64,000 nucleotides of DNA from Streptomyces sp. LUP47B. GTDB taxonomy: Bacteria > Actinomycetota > Actinomycetes > Streptomycetales > Streptomycetaceae. The notes below the pieces were generated by a model. The model was not told where the DNA came from and searched no databases. It worked only from the letters and a program-made list of their open reading frames with translations. Position numbers and translations under genes: made by a program. Position 1 is the first letter of the stretch, and every line of letters starts with the position of its first letter. Below, piece after piece: positions 56,313 through 64,000 of the stretch. The stretch is from contig NZ_MJAH01000006.1 of NCBI RefSeq assembly GCF_001746295.1, positions 780,187 to 844,186 on the forward strand, written 5' to 3'.

Positions 56313-58504
56313 GCCCTCAGCCGCAGGCAGCCGTGGGTGCGCCGCTGTCCCGGGTGGACGGCCGGCTCAAGGTCACCGGACAGGCGCTGTACGCCGCCGA
56401 GCACGACGTCGACGGATCCGTGCACGCCGTCATCGTCGACGCGGCGATCGGCCGCGGTCGCATCACATCGGTCGACAGCGCCGCCGCCGAAGCCCTTCCG
56501 GGCGTGCTGAAGGTGCTCCACCACCGCAACGCGCCGAAGCTGCCGTACCGCGACAACTCCGGGTCGAACAATCCGCCCGGCCGGCGACTCCGCGTCTTCC
56601 AGGACGATCTCGTCCGCTTCCACGGCCAGCCGGTCGCCGTCGTGGTCGCCACCACCCTGGAGGCCGCACAGCACGGCGCGAGCCTGGTCGAGATCGGCTA
56701 CGACGCCGAACAGCCCTCGACCGACCTGACCGAGGCCGAGCCGGACGAGCCGATCAACTACGCGCGCGGCGACGCCGAAGCGGCCCTGCGCTCGGCGGCC
56801 GTACGGCTGGACCTGACGTACCGCACGGCCCGCAACCACCACAATCCGATGGAGCCGCACGCCACCATCGCCCGCTGGAACGGCGACCAGCTCACCGTGT
56901 GGGACAAGACCCAGTGGGTGGTGGGCACACAGACCGAACTCGCCGCGGTGTTCGGCCTGGACACGGCCGCGGTGCGCGTCATCTCGCCGTTCGTCGGCGG
57001 CGGTTTCGGCACGGCGCTGCGCTGCTGGCCGCACGTGGTCGTCGCCGCGCTGGCCGCCCGCGAGACGAAGCGCCCGGTCAAGCTGGTCCTCAGCCGCAAG
57101 CAGATGTACCTCGGTACCGGTTTCCGGCCCTCGTACGAGTACCACCTGCGCCTCGGCAGCGACCGGCGCGGCCGGCTGTCCGCAGCGATCCACGAGCTGG
57201 ACGCCGAGACGTCGTCGTACGAGACGTTCACCGAGTCCGTCCTGGCGGCCGGGCAGATGCTCTACAGCATGCCCAACGTGACCCAGCGGTACCGGACGGT
57301 GCCGCTGGATGTGCCCACGCCGCTGTACATGCGCGGGCCCGGCTTCCAGACGGCCTCCTTCGTCATCGAGTCGGCCATGGACGAACTCGCCCACCAGCTC
57401 GGCGTCGACCCGATCGAGCTGCGCCGACGCAACGAACCGAACGAGGACGAGTCGTCGGGGCTGCCGTTCTCCACCCGTCGACTGCGGGAGTGCTACGCCG
57501 TCGGGGCCCGCGAGTTCGGCTGGCACCGCCGGGATCCCGAGCCCCGCTCGACGCGTGAGGGGGACTGGCTGATCGGCAGGGGCATGGCCGCCGGCGTCTA
57601 CGACACCGCCCGCATGCCCGCCCAGGCCCGGGCCCGGCTGGACGCCGACGGCACCGCGCTGGTCGAGGCCGCCGCCACCGACATGGGCCCGGGTACGTAC
57701 ACCTCTCAGACCCAGGTCGCCGCCGACGCCCTCGGGCTGACCGTGCGCGCGGTCACCTTCCGGCTGGGGGACTCCCTCTACCCGCCGACCCCACCCCACG
57801 GCGGCTCGATGACCATGGCCAGCGTCGGCTCCGCCACCCTCGACGCCTGCAACCAGGTCCGCCGCCAGGCGATCCGACTGGCCGTCGAGGACCGCGAGTC
57901 ACCGCTGTACGGAGTGGCGGCAGACGAGGTCGTGGTGCGGGGCGGCCGACTGCACGTGAAGAACGACCCCACGCGCGGGGAGACGTACCGCCGATTGCTG
58001 GCCCGCAACGACCGCACCCACCTGGAGGCGGACGGCTCCTTCGCCCCGCCGTCGGGTCCCGAGCGGCACTCCTTCTACGGCTACAACGCCACCTTCGCCG
58101 AAGTGGCCGTCGACGCGACACTCGGCCTGGTGCGGGTGCGGCGGGTACTCGGCGTGTACGACGCGGGCCGCATCATCAGCCCCAAGCTCGCCGACAGCCA
58201 GGCCCTCGGCGGCATGGTCGGCGGCATCGGCACGGCCCTGCTTGAACACACGGTCACCGACCACCGCGACGGACGCGTCGTCAACGCCAACCTCGCCGAC
58301 TACCTCGTCCCCGTCAACGCCGACGTCCCCGACCTCAAGGCGATCTACCTGGACGGCGAGGACCGCGAGGCCGACCCGCTCGGCGTCAAGGGCCTCGGTG
58401 AGCTGGTGATGATCGGGGTGGCGCCCGCCATCGCCAACGCGGTCTTCAACGCCACCGGCCGCCGCATCCGTGAACTGCCCATCACCGCCGAGGCGTTGCT
58501 CTGA
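56309..58504 (+). CDS. paoC: Aldehyde oxidoreductase molybdenum-binding subunit (PaoC/YagR type)
   Basis: A 731-residue catalytic subunit of the xanthine oxidase family. It has the N-terminal R-V-D-G-R-L-K-V-T-G-Q-A start, the cofactor-binding G-G-G-F-G and M-R-G-P-G segments, and the catalytic Glu in G-V-K-G-L-G-E near residue 695. PaoC-type enzymes oxidise aromatic and other aldehydes. GTG start overlaps the previous stop (GTGA). No signal peptide of its own; it would be exported with the Tat-bearing subunit. Confidence 0.93.
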   Translation: MSPQPQAAVGAPLSRVDGRLKVTGQALYAAEHDVDGSVHAVIVDAAIGRGRITSVDSAAAEALPGVLKVLHHRNAPKLPYRDNSGSNNPPGRRLRVFQDDLVRFHGQPVAVVVATTLEAAQHGASLVEIGYDAEQPSTDLTEAEPDEPINYARGDAEAALRSAAVRLDLTYRTARNHHNPMEPHATIARWNGDQLTVWDKTQWVVGTQTELAAVFGLDTAAVRVISPFVGGGFGTALRCWPHVVVAALAARETKRPVKLVLSRKQMYLGTGFRPSYEYHLRLGSDRRGRLSAAIHELDAETSSYETFTESVLAAGQMLYSMPNVTQRYRTVPLDVPTPLYMRGPGFQTASFVIESAMDELAHQLGVDPIELRRRNEPNEDESSGLPFSTRRLRECYAVGAREFGWHRRDPEPRSTREGDWLIGRGMAAGVYDTARMPAQARARLDADGTALVEAAATDMGPGTYTSQTQVAADALGLTVRAVTFRLGDSLYPPTPPHGGSMTMASVGSATLDACNQVRRQAIRLAVEDRESPLYGVAADEVVVRGGRLHVKNDPTRGETYRRLLARNDRTHLEADGSFAPPSGPERHSFYGYNATFAEVAVDATLGLVRVRRVLGVYDAGRIISPKLADSQALGGMVGGIGTALLEHTVTDHRDGRVVNANLADYLVPVNADVPDLKAIYLDGEDREADPLGVKGLGELVMIGVAPAIANAVFNATGRRIRELPITAEALL

Positions 58505-58665
58505 ACCGCGGACTTCGGTCCGGCGGAGTGCACACAGCTCGTCCGGCAGCCTGCCCCGTCCTGCCCGGAGGCTGCCGGACTTCCCAGGGCCGCCGCCGCA
58601 TGACGTTTCCCCGCGTCGTGGCGGCGGCCCGCTCACCTTCCCGTCCGGTCCCGCCCTGGAGAACC

Positions 58666-59790
58666 ATGCTGAACATCGCGGACACACTGCACCGCTGGTG
58701 CCGCGAGGCACGCCCCTTCGCCCTGGCCACCGTCGTCACCGTGCGCGGCAGCGCTCCTCTGCCGGTCGGCACGTCGGTCGCCGTGGGCGACGAAGGCGAC
58801 ACGGTCGGCAGCATCTCCGGCGGCTGCGTGGAGGGCGCGGTCCACGAACTGTGCCGACAGGTCCTGCATGACCGAGGTGCCCCTCAGCGCGTCTCGTTCA
58901 GCTACTCCGACGACGACGCCTTCGCCGTCGGACTGACCTGCGGCGGTGAACTCGACGTCCTCGTCCAGCGCATCGACCCCACGACCCGGCCGCACCTCGG
59001 CGACGCCCTGGCCGAGGTCGTACACGGCAGACCGGCTGCCGTGGCGCAGGTAGTCGACGGCCCTGACGACTTCCTCGGCTCAACCCTCGGTGTCTTCGGA
59101 GACGACCAGTCCGCCCACGGGCGCGTGGACGGCGGACCGGCGGACCGGGCGGTGGCCGACCGGGCCAGGGCTCTCTTGCGGGCCGGCCGCACCGCCCGCA
59201 CCGACATCGGGGGGACGGGGGAGGGGTGCCCCGAGCACCTGTCCGTCCTGGTCCACGTGGCGGCCGCCCGCCCCCGCATGCTGATCTTCGGCGCGGTCGA
59301 CTTCGCCGCCGCCCTCAGCCGGGCCGGCCGCTTCCTCGCTTACCGGGTCACCGTCTGCGACGCCCGCCCCGTCTTCGCCACCCCCGCCCGCTTCCCGCAC
59401 GCGGACGAAGTGGTCGTCGACTGGCCCCACCGCTACCTGGAACGCACCGAGGTGGACGAGAGAACCGCCGTCTGCGTCCTCACCCACGACGCCAAGTTCG
59501 ACATCCCCCTGCTGCGCCTGGCACTCGACCTGCCCGTCGCCTATGTGGGGGCCATGGGCTCCCGCCGCACCCACGACGAGCGCCTGCGCCTCCTGCGCGA
59601 ACAGGGCGTCACGGACGACGACTTGGCCCGGCTGCGCTCCCCGATCGGCCTCGACCTCGGAGCCCGAACGCCCGAGGAGACGGCCGTCTCCATCACGGCG
59701 GAGATCATCGCTGAGGCCCACCAGGGCACGGGCCGACCCCTGACCCGAACCACCGGCCCGATCCACCGGGCACCGACGGCGACGAGCTGA
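58666..59790 (+). CDS. XdhC family molybdenum cofactor chaperone
   Basis: A 374-residue protein that inserts or protects the modified molybdenum cofactor of xanthine-oxidase-family enzymes. The XdhC/CoxI domain (about 10-80) has V-R-G-S-A-P and S-G-G-C-V-E; the Rossmann domain (about 195-345) has M-L-I-F-G-A-V and V-L-T-H-D-A-K-F-D, then Y-V-G-A-M-G-S-R-R-T. It serves the oxidase encoded directly upstream. CTGGAGAA precedes ATG 58666; the longer frame to 58528 is less likely. Confidence 0.9.
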   Translation: MLNIADTLHRWCREARPFALATVVTVRGSAPLPVGTSVAVGDEGDTVGSISGGCVEGAVHELCRQVLHDRGAPQRVSFSYSDDDAFAVGLTCGGELDVLVQRIDPTTRPHLGDALAEVVHGRPAAVAQVVDGPDDFLGSTLGVFGDDQSAHGRVDGGPADRAVADRARALLRAGRTARTDIGGTGEGCPEHLSVLVHVAAARPRMLIFGAVDFAAALSRAGRFLAYRVTVCDARPVFATPARFPHADEVVVDWPHRYLERTEVDERTAVCVLTHDAKFDIPLLRLALDLPVAYVGAMGSRRTHDERLRLLREQGVTDDDLARLRSPIGLDLGARTPEETAVSITAEIIAEAHQGTGRPLTRTTGPIHRAPTATS

Positions 59791-59895
59791 GGGCCCCGGC
59801 CCGGGCAGCTCGGGGAACTGCTCGAGGAGGGCATGGCCGGCCCCTGTCAGCGGGACGCGCTGTCGCTCGTAACGCCCGTTTGACGCTCCGGCTGG

Positions 59896-59966
59896 GACGA
59901 CCAGCAGCGGCGGCACGCGGTTGAGCGCTGGATCAATCGCCTCAAGCGTCACCGGGCCGTGGCCGA
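59896..59966 (+). pseudogene. IS5-family transposase remnant (forward piece)
   Basis: A short stretch reads R-R-H-A-V-E-R-W-I-N-R-L-K-R-H-R-A-V-A, the C-terminal core of IS5-type transposases, and then stops matching. Confidence 0.65.
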
Positions 59967-60011
59967 CCTGCAGCCCCTGGGACTGCCCTGTGACAGTGCA
60001 GGTCACAGACA

Positions 60012-60074
60012 CCCATCGAGAGCTGCGATCAGCACGGTCGCTTCGTAGCGAACGGCGAGCTTGTCGTACCTGGT
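60012..60074 (-). pseudogene. IS5-family transposase remnant (inverted piece)
   Basis: On the minus strand the sequence reads T-R-Y-D-K-L-A-V-R-Y-E-A-T-V-L-I-A-A-L, which in intact elements directly continues the forward piece at 59896. Here it is inverted relative to it. Confidence 0.65.
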
Positions 60075-60153
60075 CAGCCTCAATGAGCTCGTTGACCCGG
60101 TCCGTCGTTGGGCGATGCCCTGCGTTCACCGAGTAGGCCGCAGCTCCGGCTGG

Positions 60154-60636
60154 TCAGCTTTCTGGTGTCCCGTGTGGCTCAGTGCCGCGCGTCGACGGGA
60201 TGGCAACGAGTTCGACCTCGAATTTGTCGCTGTTCTCCAGGTACGCCGCATGCTGATGTCTGCCGCCGGCGTGTGGGTGTTCGTCCGGGAACAGCAGTGT
60301 CCAGCCATGGTGTGGAGCCTCTCCGACGAGGCTGTCCAATGTGGCGGTGTCTGTTACGTGGAAGGCCAGATGATTCAGACCGGGCCGCATCCGGTCGTGG
60401 GTGCTCGCGCTGAGGGCGGGGGACTGCTCGAAGACGATGTACGTGGTACCGAGCCGCCAGCTGCAACCGTCTGGCCATTCCTGGAACGGCGTGTAGCCGA
60501 TCTGTTCCAGGAGCCATCCCCATTCGGAAATGGCTCGCTGAAGATCTGGAACCCACACCTCGACATGGTGGAGGAGGCCGGCGACGAGCGGGCTCCCCAT
60601 CGAGTGAGCGGATGACTGCGGCTGTGGTGGATTCAT
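60154..60636 (-). CDS. VOC family protein (single domain)
   Basis: A 160-residue protein with one glyoxalase-like domain. It has L-H-H-V-E-V-W-V-P-D-L near residue 20, G-L-N-H-L-A-F-H-V in the second half and Y-L-E-N-S-D-K-F-E-V-E-L-V near the end; His and Glu positions fit metal ligands. Function unknown. Start uncertain: ATG 60636 is used, ATG 60600 is possible; neither has a strong ribosome-binding site. Confidence 0.75.
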   Translation of the reverse strand: MNPPQPQSSAHSMGSPLVAGLLHHVEVWVPDLQRAISEWGWLLEQIGYTPFQEWPDGCSWRLGTTYIVFEQSPALSASTHDRMRPGLNHLAFHVTDTATLDSLVGEAPHHGWTLLFPDEHPHAGGRHQHAAYLENSDKFEVELVAIPSTRGTEPHGTPES

Positions 60637-61096
60637 GGCAACTGGCTCTTTGGATGGGCTTGGATCTCTGCGGATGGCCGCGGCAGCGCGACGCATGTCT
60701 GGCCCTTTTGGCCAAGGGGCTGACGAGCACTGAGCCGAGCTGGGAACACTGCACAAGCACAACCAGCGGCGGCAGGGAGGTCATCGCAGAGATGTCTGTA
60801 CATGATCGGTGAGCTGCGGGCCAGAGCGTGTTCTCGGGCAGTCTTCAACGAGTCTCGGACATCCTCCAGGCGCATTACACAACCGAAACACTAGCCCCTC
60901 GAGCCACGCCTAGGGTCTGTCCGTCGATCGATGCTCCGCCCTGCTCCACGCAGGTGGTGCCGTCGTCGTGCCGGCCAGGTATGGCAGTGGTGCCGGTCTG
61001 CTACCGCGTCACCGGGTCTTGGCCCGGTAAACGAGAGGATGCACAGCGACCACGGCGATAGAGATCTACTCCACGGACACCGACTCCGGACAGATT
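60637..61096. other. 460-nt region without a supported gene
   Basis: No intact gene. It has scattered short frames and, near 60910, a GGGTCTGTCC-like sequence reminiscent of IS ends in Streptomyces. GAGAGG ATG at about 61034-61042 looks like a real start signal but is out of frame with the propeller gene that follows. Confidence 0.35.
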
Positions 61097-61099
61097 ACG

Positions 61100-62119
61100 G
61101 TGGTGCGCAAGGACGGGCCCTCCGAGTACCGCACGCTCCAGCAGGTCGCGGTCGGTAACGCCCCGCGCGGAGGCGTGAAGTTCACCGCCGACGGCCGAGG
61201 TTTCGTGCCCAACACGAGCACGAACACCGTCTCGGAACTCGATGCCCTCACCCGGCGAGAGGTAGCACGCATCACCGTGGGCTCCGGCCCGCGCGGTCTG
61301 GGGATCGTGCCCGGCGAGCACTACCTGCTGGTGTCGAACTCCGGGTCCAACACAGTCTCCGTGGTCGACCTGGAGTCGCGCAGCGAAGTTGCCCAGGTCG
61401 CGGTGGGCCGTGACCCACGGCACATGGCCGTCACCGCTGACGGCAGGACCGCGTACGTGTGCATCTGGGGCTCCAGCTACATAGCCAAGTTGGACATCGC
61501 AGGCCTGGCGGAAGGACGCGTCGACAGTGTCCGCGAGGTCGGGCGGATCCGGATCACGCAGAACGCCCACCCGTACAGCATCAACATCGACCGGTCGGGC
61601 CGGCGCGCCTTCGTCGCGTGCAACTCCATCGCCGCGACGCCCGTCATCGACCTCGCCACGGACTCGGTCATCACAGAGGTCCCGGTCCAGAGCGACGGCG
61701 GCCGCGCGGTCGCGTTCACCCCGGACAACGAGTACGCGCTGCTGACGCTGGAGCGCGACTCGGCCATCGCAGTGATCGACATGCGTGAACTGGAGGTCAC
61801 CCGCTACATCCCGGTCGGCCCCGGCCCGCGCGGCATCGCGGTCGACGAGAACGACAACACGGTGTACTGCTCGTCCTTCGCGCGGGGCCAGACGGTCATG
61901 CCGAACTCCCCGAAGTTCGCCCCGCACACAGTCACCGTCGTCCACCTGGACGGGGTCGATCTGTCCAACCAGGACGGAAACCCGCAGTACGACGAGATCC
62001 CGGTCGGGTTCGGCCCCTGCAGCGTCGCGATCTTCGATCCGGATCGCATCGCCTACGACGGGTCCAAGCTGGATGCCGCAGCGGCGAAGCTGACCGAAGG
62101 CACCAAGGCCACCGCCTGA
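61100..62119 (+). CDS. YncE-type beta-propeller protein (YVTN repeats), 5' end doubtful
   Basis: A 339-residue propeller with about six repeats of the form V-A-V-G-x-x-P-R-x-x-x-x-T-x-D-G-R-x-x-x-V. No signal peptide is visible. Homology-like sequence continues upstream of the first start codon: the frame reads T-A-I-E-I-Y-S-T-D-T-D-S-G-Q from about 61055 without a start, while an ATG with a ribosome-binding site (61040) is in another frame. The true gene may therefore have a one- or two-base indel near 61045. Function unknown; relatives bind partner proteins or redox cofactors. Confidence 0.75.
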   Translation: MVRKDGPSEYRTLQQVAVGNAPRGGVKFTADGRGFVPNTSTNTVSELDALTRREVARITVGSGPRGLGIVPGEHYLLVSNSGSNTVSVVDLESRSEVAQVAVGRDPRHMAVTADGRTAYVCIWGSSYIAKLDIAGLAEGRVDSVREVGRIRITQNAHPYSINIDRSGRRAFVACNSIAATPVIDLATDSVITEVPVQSDGGRAVAFTPDNEYALLTLERDSAIAVIDMRELEVTRYIPVGPGPRGIAVDENDNTVYCSSFARGQTVMPNSPKFAPHTVTVVHLDGVDLSNQDGNPQYDEIPVGFGPCSVAIFDPDRIAYDGSKLDAAAAKLTEGTKATA

Positions 62120-62138
62120 CCGTCCTGCCCTCGTTACC

Positions 62139-62178
62139 GGGCGGGTTTCTCCGGGCCAAGGCCTGGGGAAACCCGCCC
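62139..62178 (+). terminator. Terminator of the propeller gene
   Basis: A perfect 11-bp outer stem (GGGCGGGTTTC with GAAACCCGCCC) and an inner GC-rich stem with a 2-nt loop make a very stable hairpin 20 nt after the stop. Confidence 0.75.
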
Positions 62179-62203
62179 CCGTCCCGAAAGCCAACACTGC
62201 CAC

Positions 62204-62892
62204 GTGTCTGTCTCGGTTGCCTTCCACCGCATCCACCCCTGGGCCCTGCCACCGCGAAAGCACACGGTCGACCGGTCCCAGGGGCGCACCGATGCAGGTG
62301 TGTACCAGGAGTCCTTCCGCTACGTGCGCTCCGAGCGCCGGGCTGAGCACTGTCCGCCCTGGGTGATGGGCCAGGAACCGGGCTGGCGGATACACAGCCC
62401 CGTCGATGTCACGCTCACTCCGCTCCCTCAGACGGAAGTCGCAGCCGACGCCGAACCCCAGGAGGTCGCTCGGATCACCGGCCAGAGCGAGGTATGGGGC
62501 AGGGAGAAGTCCCAGCTCGCGGTGGGCCGCACCAACTGGCTGCACCTTTTCCAGTTCCGCACCGAGCAAGGCTGGGAGAACATGTTCCTGCCCAATGGGC
62601 AGGGCAGCGTGGAATGGCGCCTGGGCTGGAGCGCGGAGATCCCACGCGGTTACTTCCTGCTGGTCCTGCCGTCAGAGCAAGGTCCGGAAGGACTGGAGAT
62701 TCCACCGGGATCCTCTCCAGCACGGTTGCCACCCGCATGGGCAAAGCGAGCGGCGGCGGCATCGCTGTCCGCCCCGGCGCGCCGGTCTCCCTTCGCCGAG
62801 GACAGGAAATCGCCCGGCTGGTGCTGCTGCATGCCGACAGCCTGCAGGCTGCGACCAGTTACCCCACCGCGGAGCTGACCGAGAATGCTTGA
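62204..62892 (+). pseudogene. Frameshifted gene, possibly DUF6065-like
   Basis: The first part (62204 to about 62702) encodes a protein that starts S-V-S-V-A-F-H-R-I-H-P-W and runs to E-G-L-E-I-P. The natural continuation T-G-I-L-S-S-T-V-A-T-R and ...S-L-R-R-G-Q-E-I-A-R-L-V-L-L-H-A lies in the next frame from about 62704 to the stop at 62890-62892. One missing base at about 62702-62704 explains this; restoring it gives about 229 residues. The F-H-R-I-H-P start and W-x-x-x-S-P-V-D-V resemble DUF6065 proteins, but this is tentative. Confidence 0.6.
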
Positions 62893-64000
62893 TCTCAGCC
62901 TTGCCGAAGCCCGTGCTCTGGCCGTCACGGCGCAGCACCTGCACACCGTCGACAGCGTCGACAGCACCCCGCGTGACATGCTGACTCTTCCGGGGTGTGT
63001 GCAACTCGACACCATTCACGTCGTGCGTCGCTCGCACGAGATGGTGCTCTTGTCCCGCCACGCGGCAGCCCCGTACGAAACCTCCTTTCTGGAACACTCC
63101 GGCCCGCCTTGGTTCTTCGAGTACTGGGCTCACGCCGCCTCTGTGCTCCCGCTCGAGACCTGGCCGCTGTTTGCCTTTCGGCGCCGGCACTTCGCGGCCA
63201 ACGGGTGGCGCGGCCCGGTTGTCGACCCGGCCGCCGTGGAACGAGTCCGCCAGCATGTCATCGATGCCGGGCCGGTGACGGTCACCGACCTCGGCGGCGC
63301 ACAGGGCAGCGGCTGGGAACGCGGATCACCCGCCAAATGGGCCGCTGAATGGCTCCTGGCCACAGGCGAGTTCGTGTGCGTACGCCGACGCGGATTCAGC
63401 CGTGTCTATCAGACCGCGGCATCCGCACTCCCTGCGGCTCTCCTCACCCGAGGACCCTCCGACCAGGAATGCCTGCGCTCTCTCACAGAGATTGCATTGA
63501 AAGCCCTGGGCGTAGCGACTGCCGACGACATCGCGGACTATTTCCGGCTGCCCAAGAGTGCCATCGCCGGATATCTCGCGGAGGACGGCACGGCTACGGC
63601 CGTACAGGTCGAGGGCTGGAAGGAACGCGCGTGGATGCACCGCGACCGGCTCGACCGCCCGGTGGTGGTACGCCCTGACGCGGTGACTCCGCTTTCCCCC
63701 TTCGACTCACTGATCTGGCACCGCCCGCGGATGCGGCGCCTCTTCGGCGTGGAATACCTCCTCGAGGCCTACAAGAAGCCTGCCCAACGCCAGTGCGGCT
63801 ACTTCGGAATGCCAGTTCTCGCCGGCACCAACATCATCGGGCGCCTAGCTCTGCGTGTCGCCGGCAAGCAGGCCACCGTCGAGGGCTACCAACTCCACGA
63901 CGGAGCCGACCGCGCGCATCTCACCCAGGCCGCCGCCCTCGCGGCCGCCTGGGCCGGCGTCGCACCTCCCGCCAGCCCTCACCCATGGGCACCCCAGCCA
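62885..64000 (+). CDS. YcaQ/AlkX-type winged-helix DNA glycosylase (partial at 3' end)
   Basis: 372 codons are open to the window edge with no stop. The product belongs to the HTH_42 winged-helix family (YcaQ/AlkX), which removes bulky alkyl adducts and unhooks interstrand crosslinks. The hallmark V-Q-L-D-T-I-H-V-V-R-R-S-H near residue 40 is present, then F-E-Y-W-A-H and L-S-P-F-D-S-L-I-W-H-R further on. Members occur as self-resistance genes in clusters for DNA-alkylating antibiotics and also as general repair enzymes. ATG overlaps the upstream frameshifted gene by 8 nt. Confidence 0.85.
   Translation, partial: MLDLSLAEARALAVTAQHLHTVDSVDSTPRDMLTLPGCVQLDTIHVVRRSHEMVLLSRHAAAPYETSFLEHSGPPWFFEYWAHAASVLPLETWPLFAFRRRHFAANGWRGPVVDPAAVERVRQHVIDAGPVTVTDLGGAQGSGWERGSPAKWAAEWLLATGEFVCVRRRGFSRVYQTAASALPAALLTRGPSDQECLRSLTEIALKALGVATADDIADYFRLPKSAIAGYLAEDGTATAVQVEGWKERAWMHRDRLDRPVVVRPDAVTPLSPFDSLIWHRPRMRRLFGVEYLLEAYKKPAQRQCGYFGMPVLAGTNIIGRLALRVAGKQATVEGYQLHDGADRAHLTQAAALAAAWAGVAPPASPHPWAPQP

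Noticed and set aside
60900-60930. IS terminal inverted repeat near GGGTCTGTCC
   Set aside because: No matching partner end or target-site duplication was found in the window.
1-64000. tRNA, rRNA or CRISPR array
   Set aside because: No tRNA cloverleaf, rRNA segment or regularly spaced repeat was recognised by eye; a covariance-model scan would settle it.

Overview
The window is chromosomal DNA of a Streptomyces. The GC content is very high with strong third-position GC bias, many genes start with GTG, and the gene set is typical of the genus: SepH, CutRS, DUF4193, DUF5998, DUF3710, an actinobacterial ferrochelatase and an HPr gene beside a GntR regulator. No rRNA, tRNA or CRISPR array was recognised. 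At least nine genes have a -10-like hexamer (xAnnnT) 6-8 nt before the start codon, the arrangement of leaderless transcripts.

Positions 1-34351 look like conserved core chromosome. In order: the end of a probable M23 peptidase, a GntR regulator, ptsH, a Pat-type lysine acyltransferase/acyl-CoA synthetase, DUF5998, a phosphodiesterase, thymidine kinase, a VOC protein, a rhodanese, sepH, a sugar-lactone oxidase overlapping an MFS gene, hemH-suhB, cutRS, DUF4193, an EcsC-like protein, DUF3093, a hotdog thioesterase overlapping dut, and DUF3710. These are followed by a secreted alginate-lyase-like protein and a lone ABC ATPase. The block ends in a potassium-related group: KdpDE without kdpFABC, an OB-fold protein, DUF3159, two TrkA/KtrA-like RCK proteins, a 31-residue membrane microprotein and a KimA-family K+ importer, then a TRAM-type RNA methyltransferase.

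Positions 34352-48142 are accessory DNA and hold the most interesting content. Four collinear genes form a vWA-MoxR-VMAP ternary conflict-type system: a trypsin-like protease with a C-terminal effector-associated domain, a VMAP protein, a MoxR AAA+ ATPase, and a 1469-residue fusion of a SAV_2336-type vWA-like region with an NB-ARC/TPR (FxsT-type) STAND protein. Converging on it are an aKG-HExxH-type peptide hydroxylase and its FxSxx-like precursor peptide. A trypsin-co-occurring domain protein diverges from the precursor. No radical SAM maturase is present. Four of these genes contain TTA codons, so the system is probably under bldA control. Behind it lies a stretch of gene remnants, including a P450 fragment.

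Positions 48143-59790 are a redox island: an MmyB-like regulator, a zinc alcohol dehydrogenase, two SDRs, a cyclophilin-fold lipoprotein, an MFS exporter, a cupin, a Tat-exported PaoABC-type molybdenum aldehyde oxidase and its XdhC chaperone. Three copies of one G-rich inverted-repeat motif precede three of its transcription units and suggest a small regulon.

Positions 59791-64000 hold scrambled IS5 transposase remnants, a VOC protein, a YncE-type beta-propeller with a doubtful start, a frameshifted gene, and a YcaQ/AlkX-type DNA glycosylase that runs off the end.
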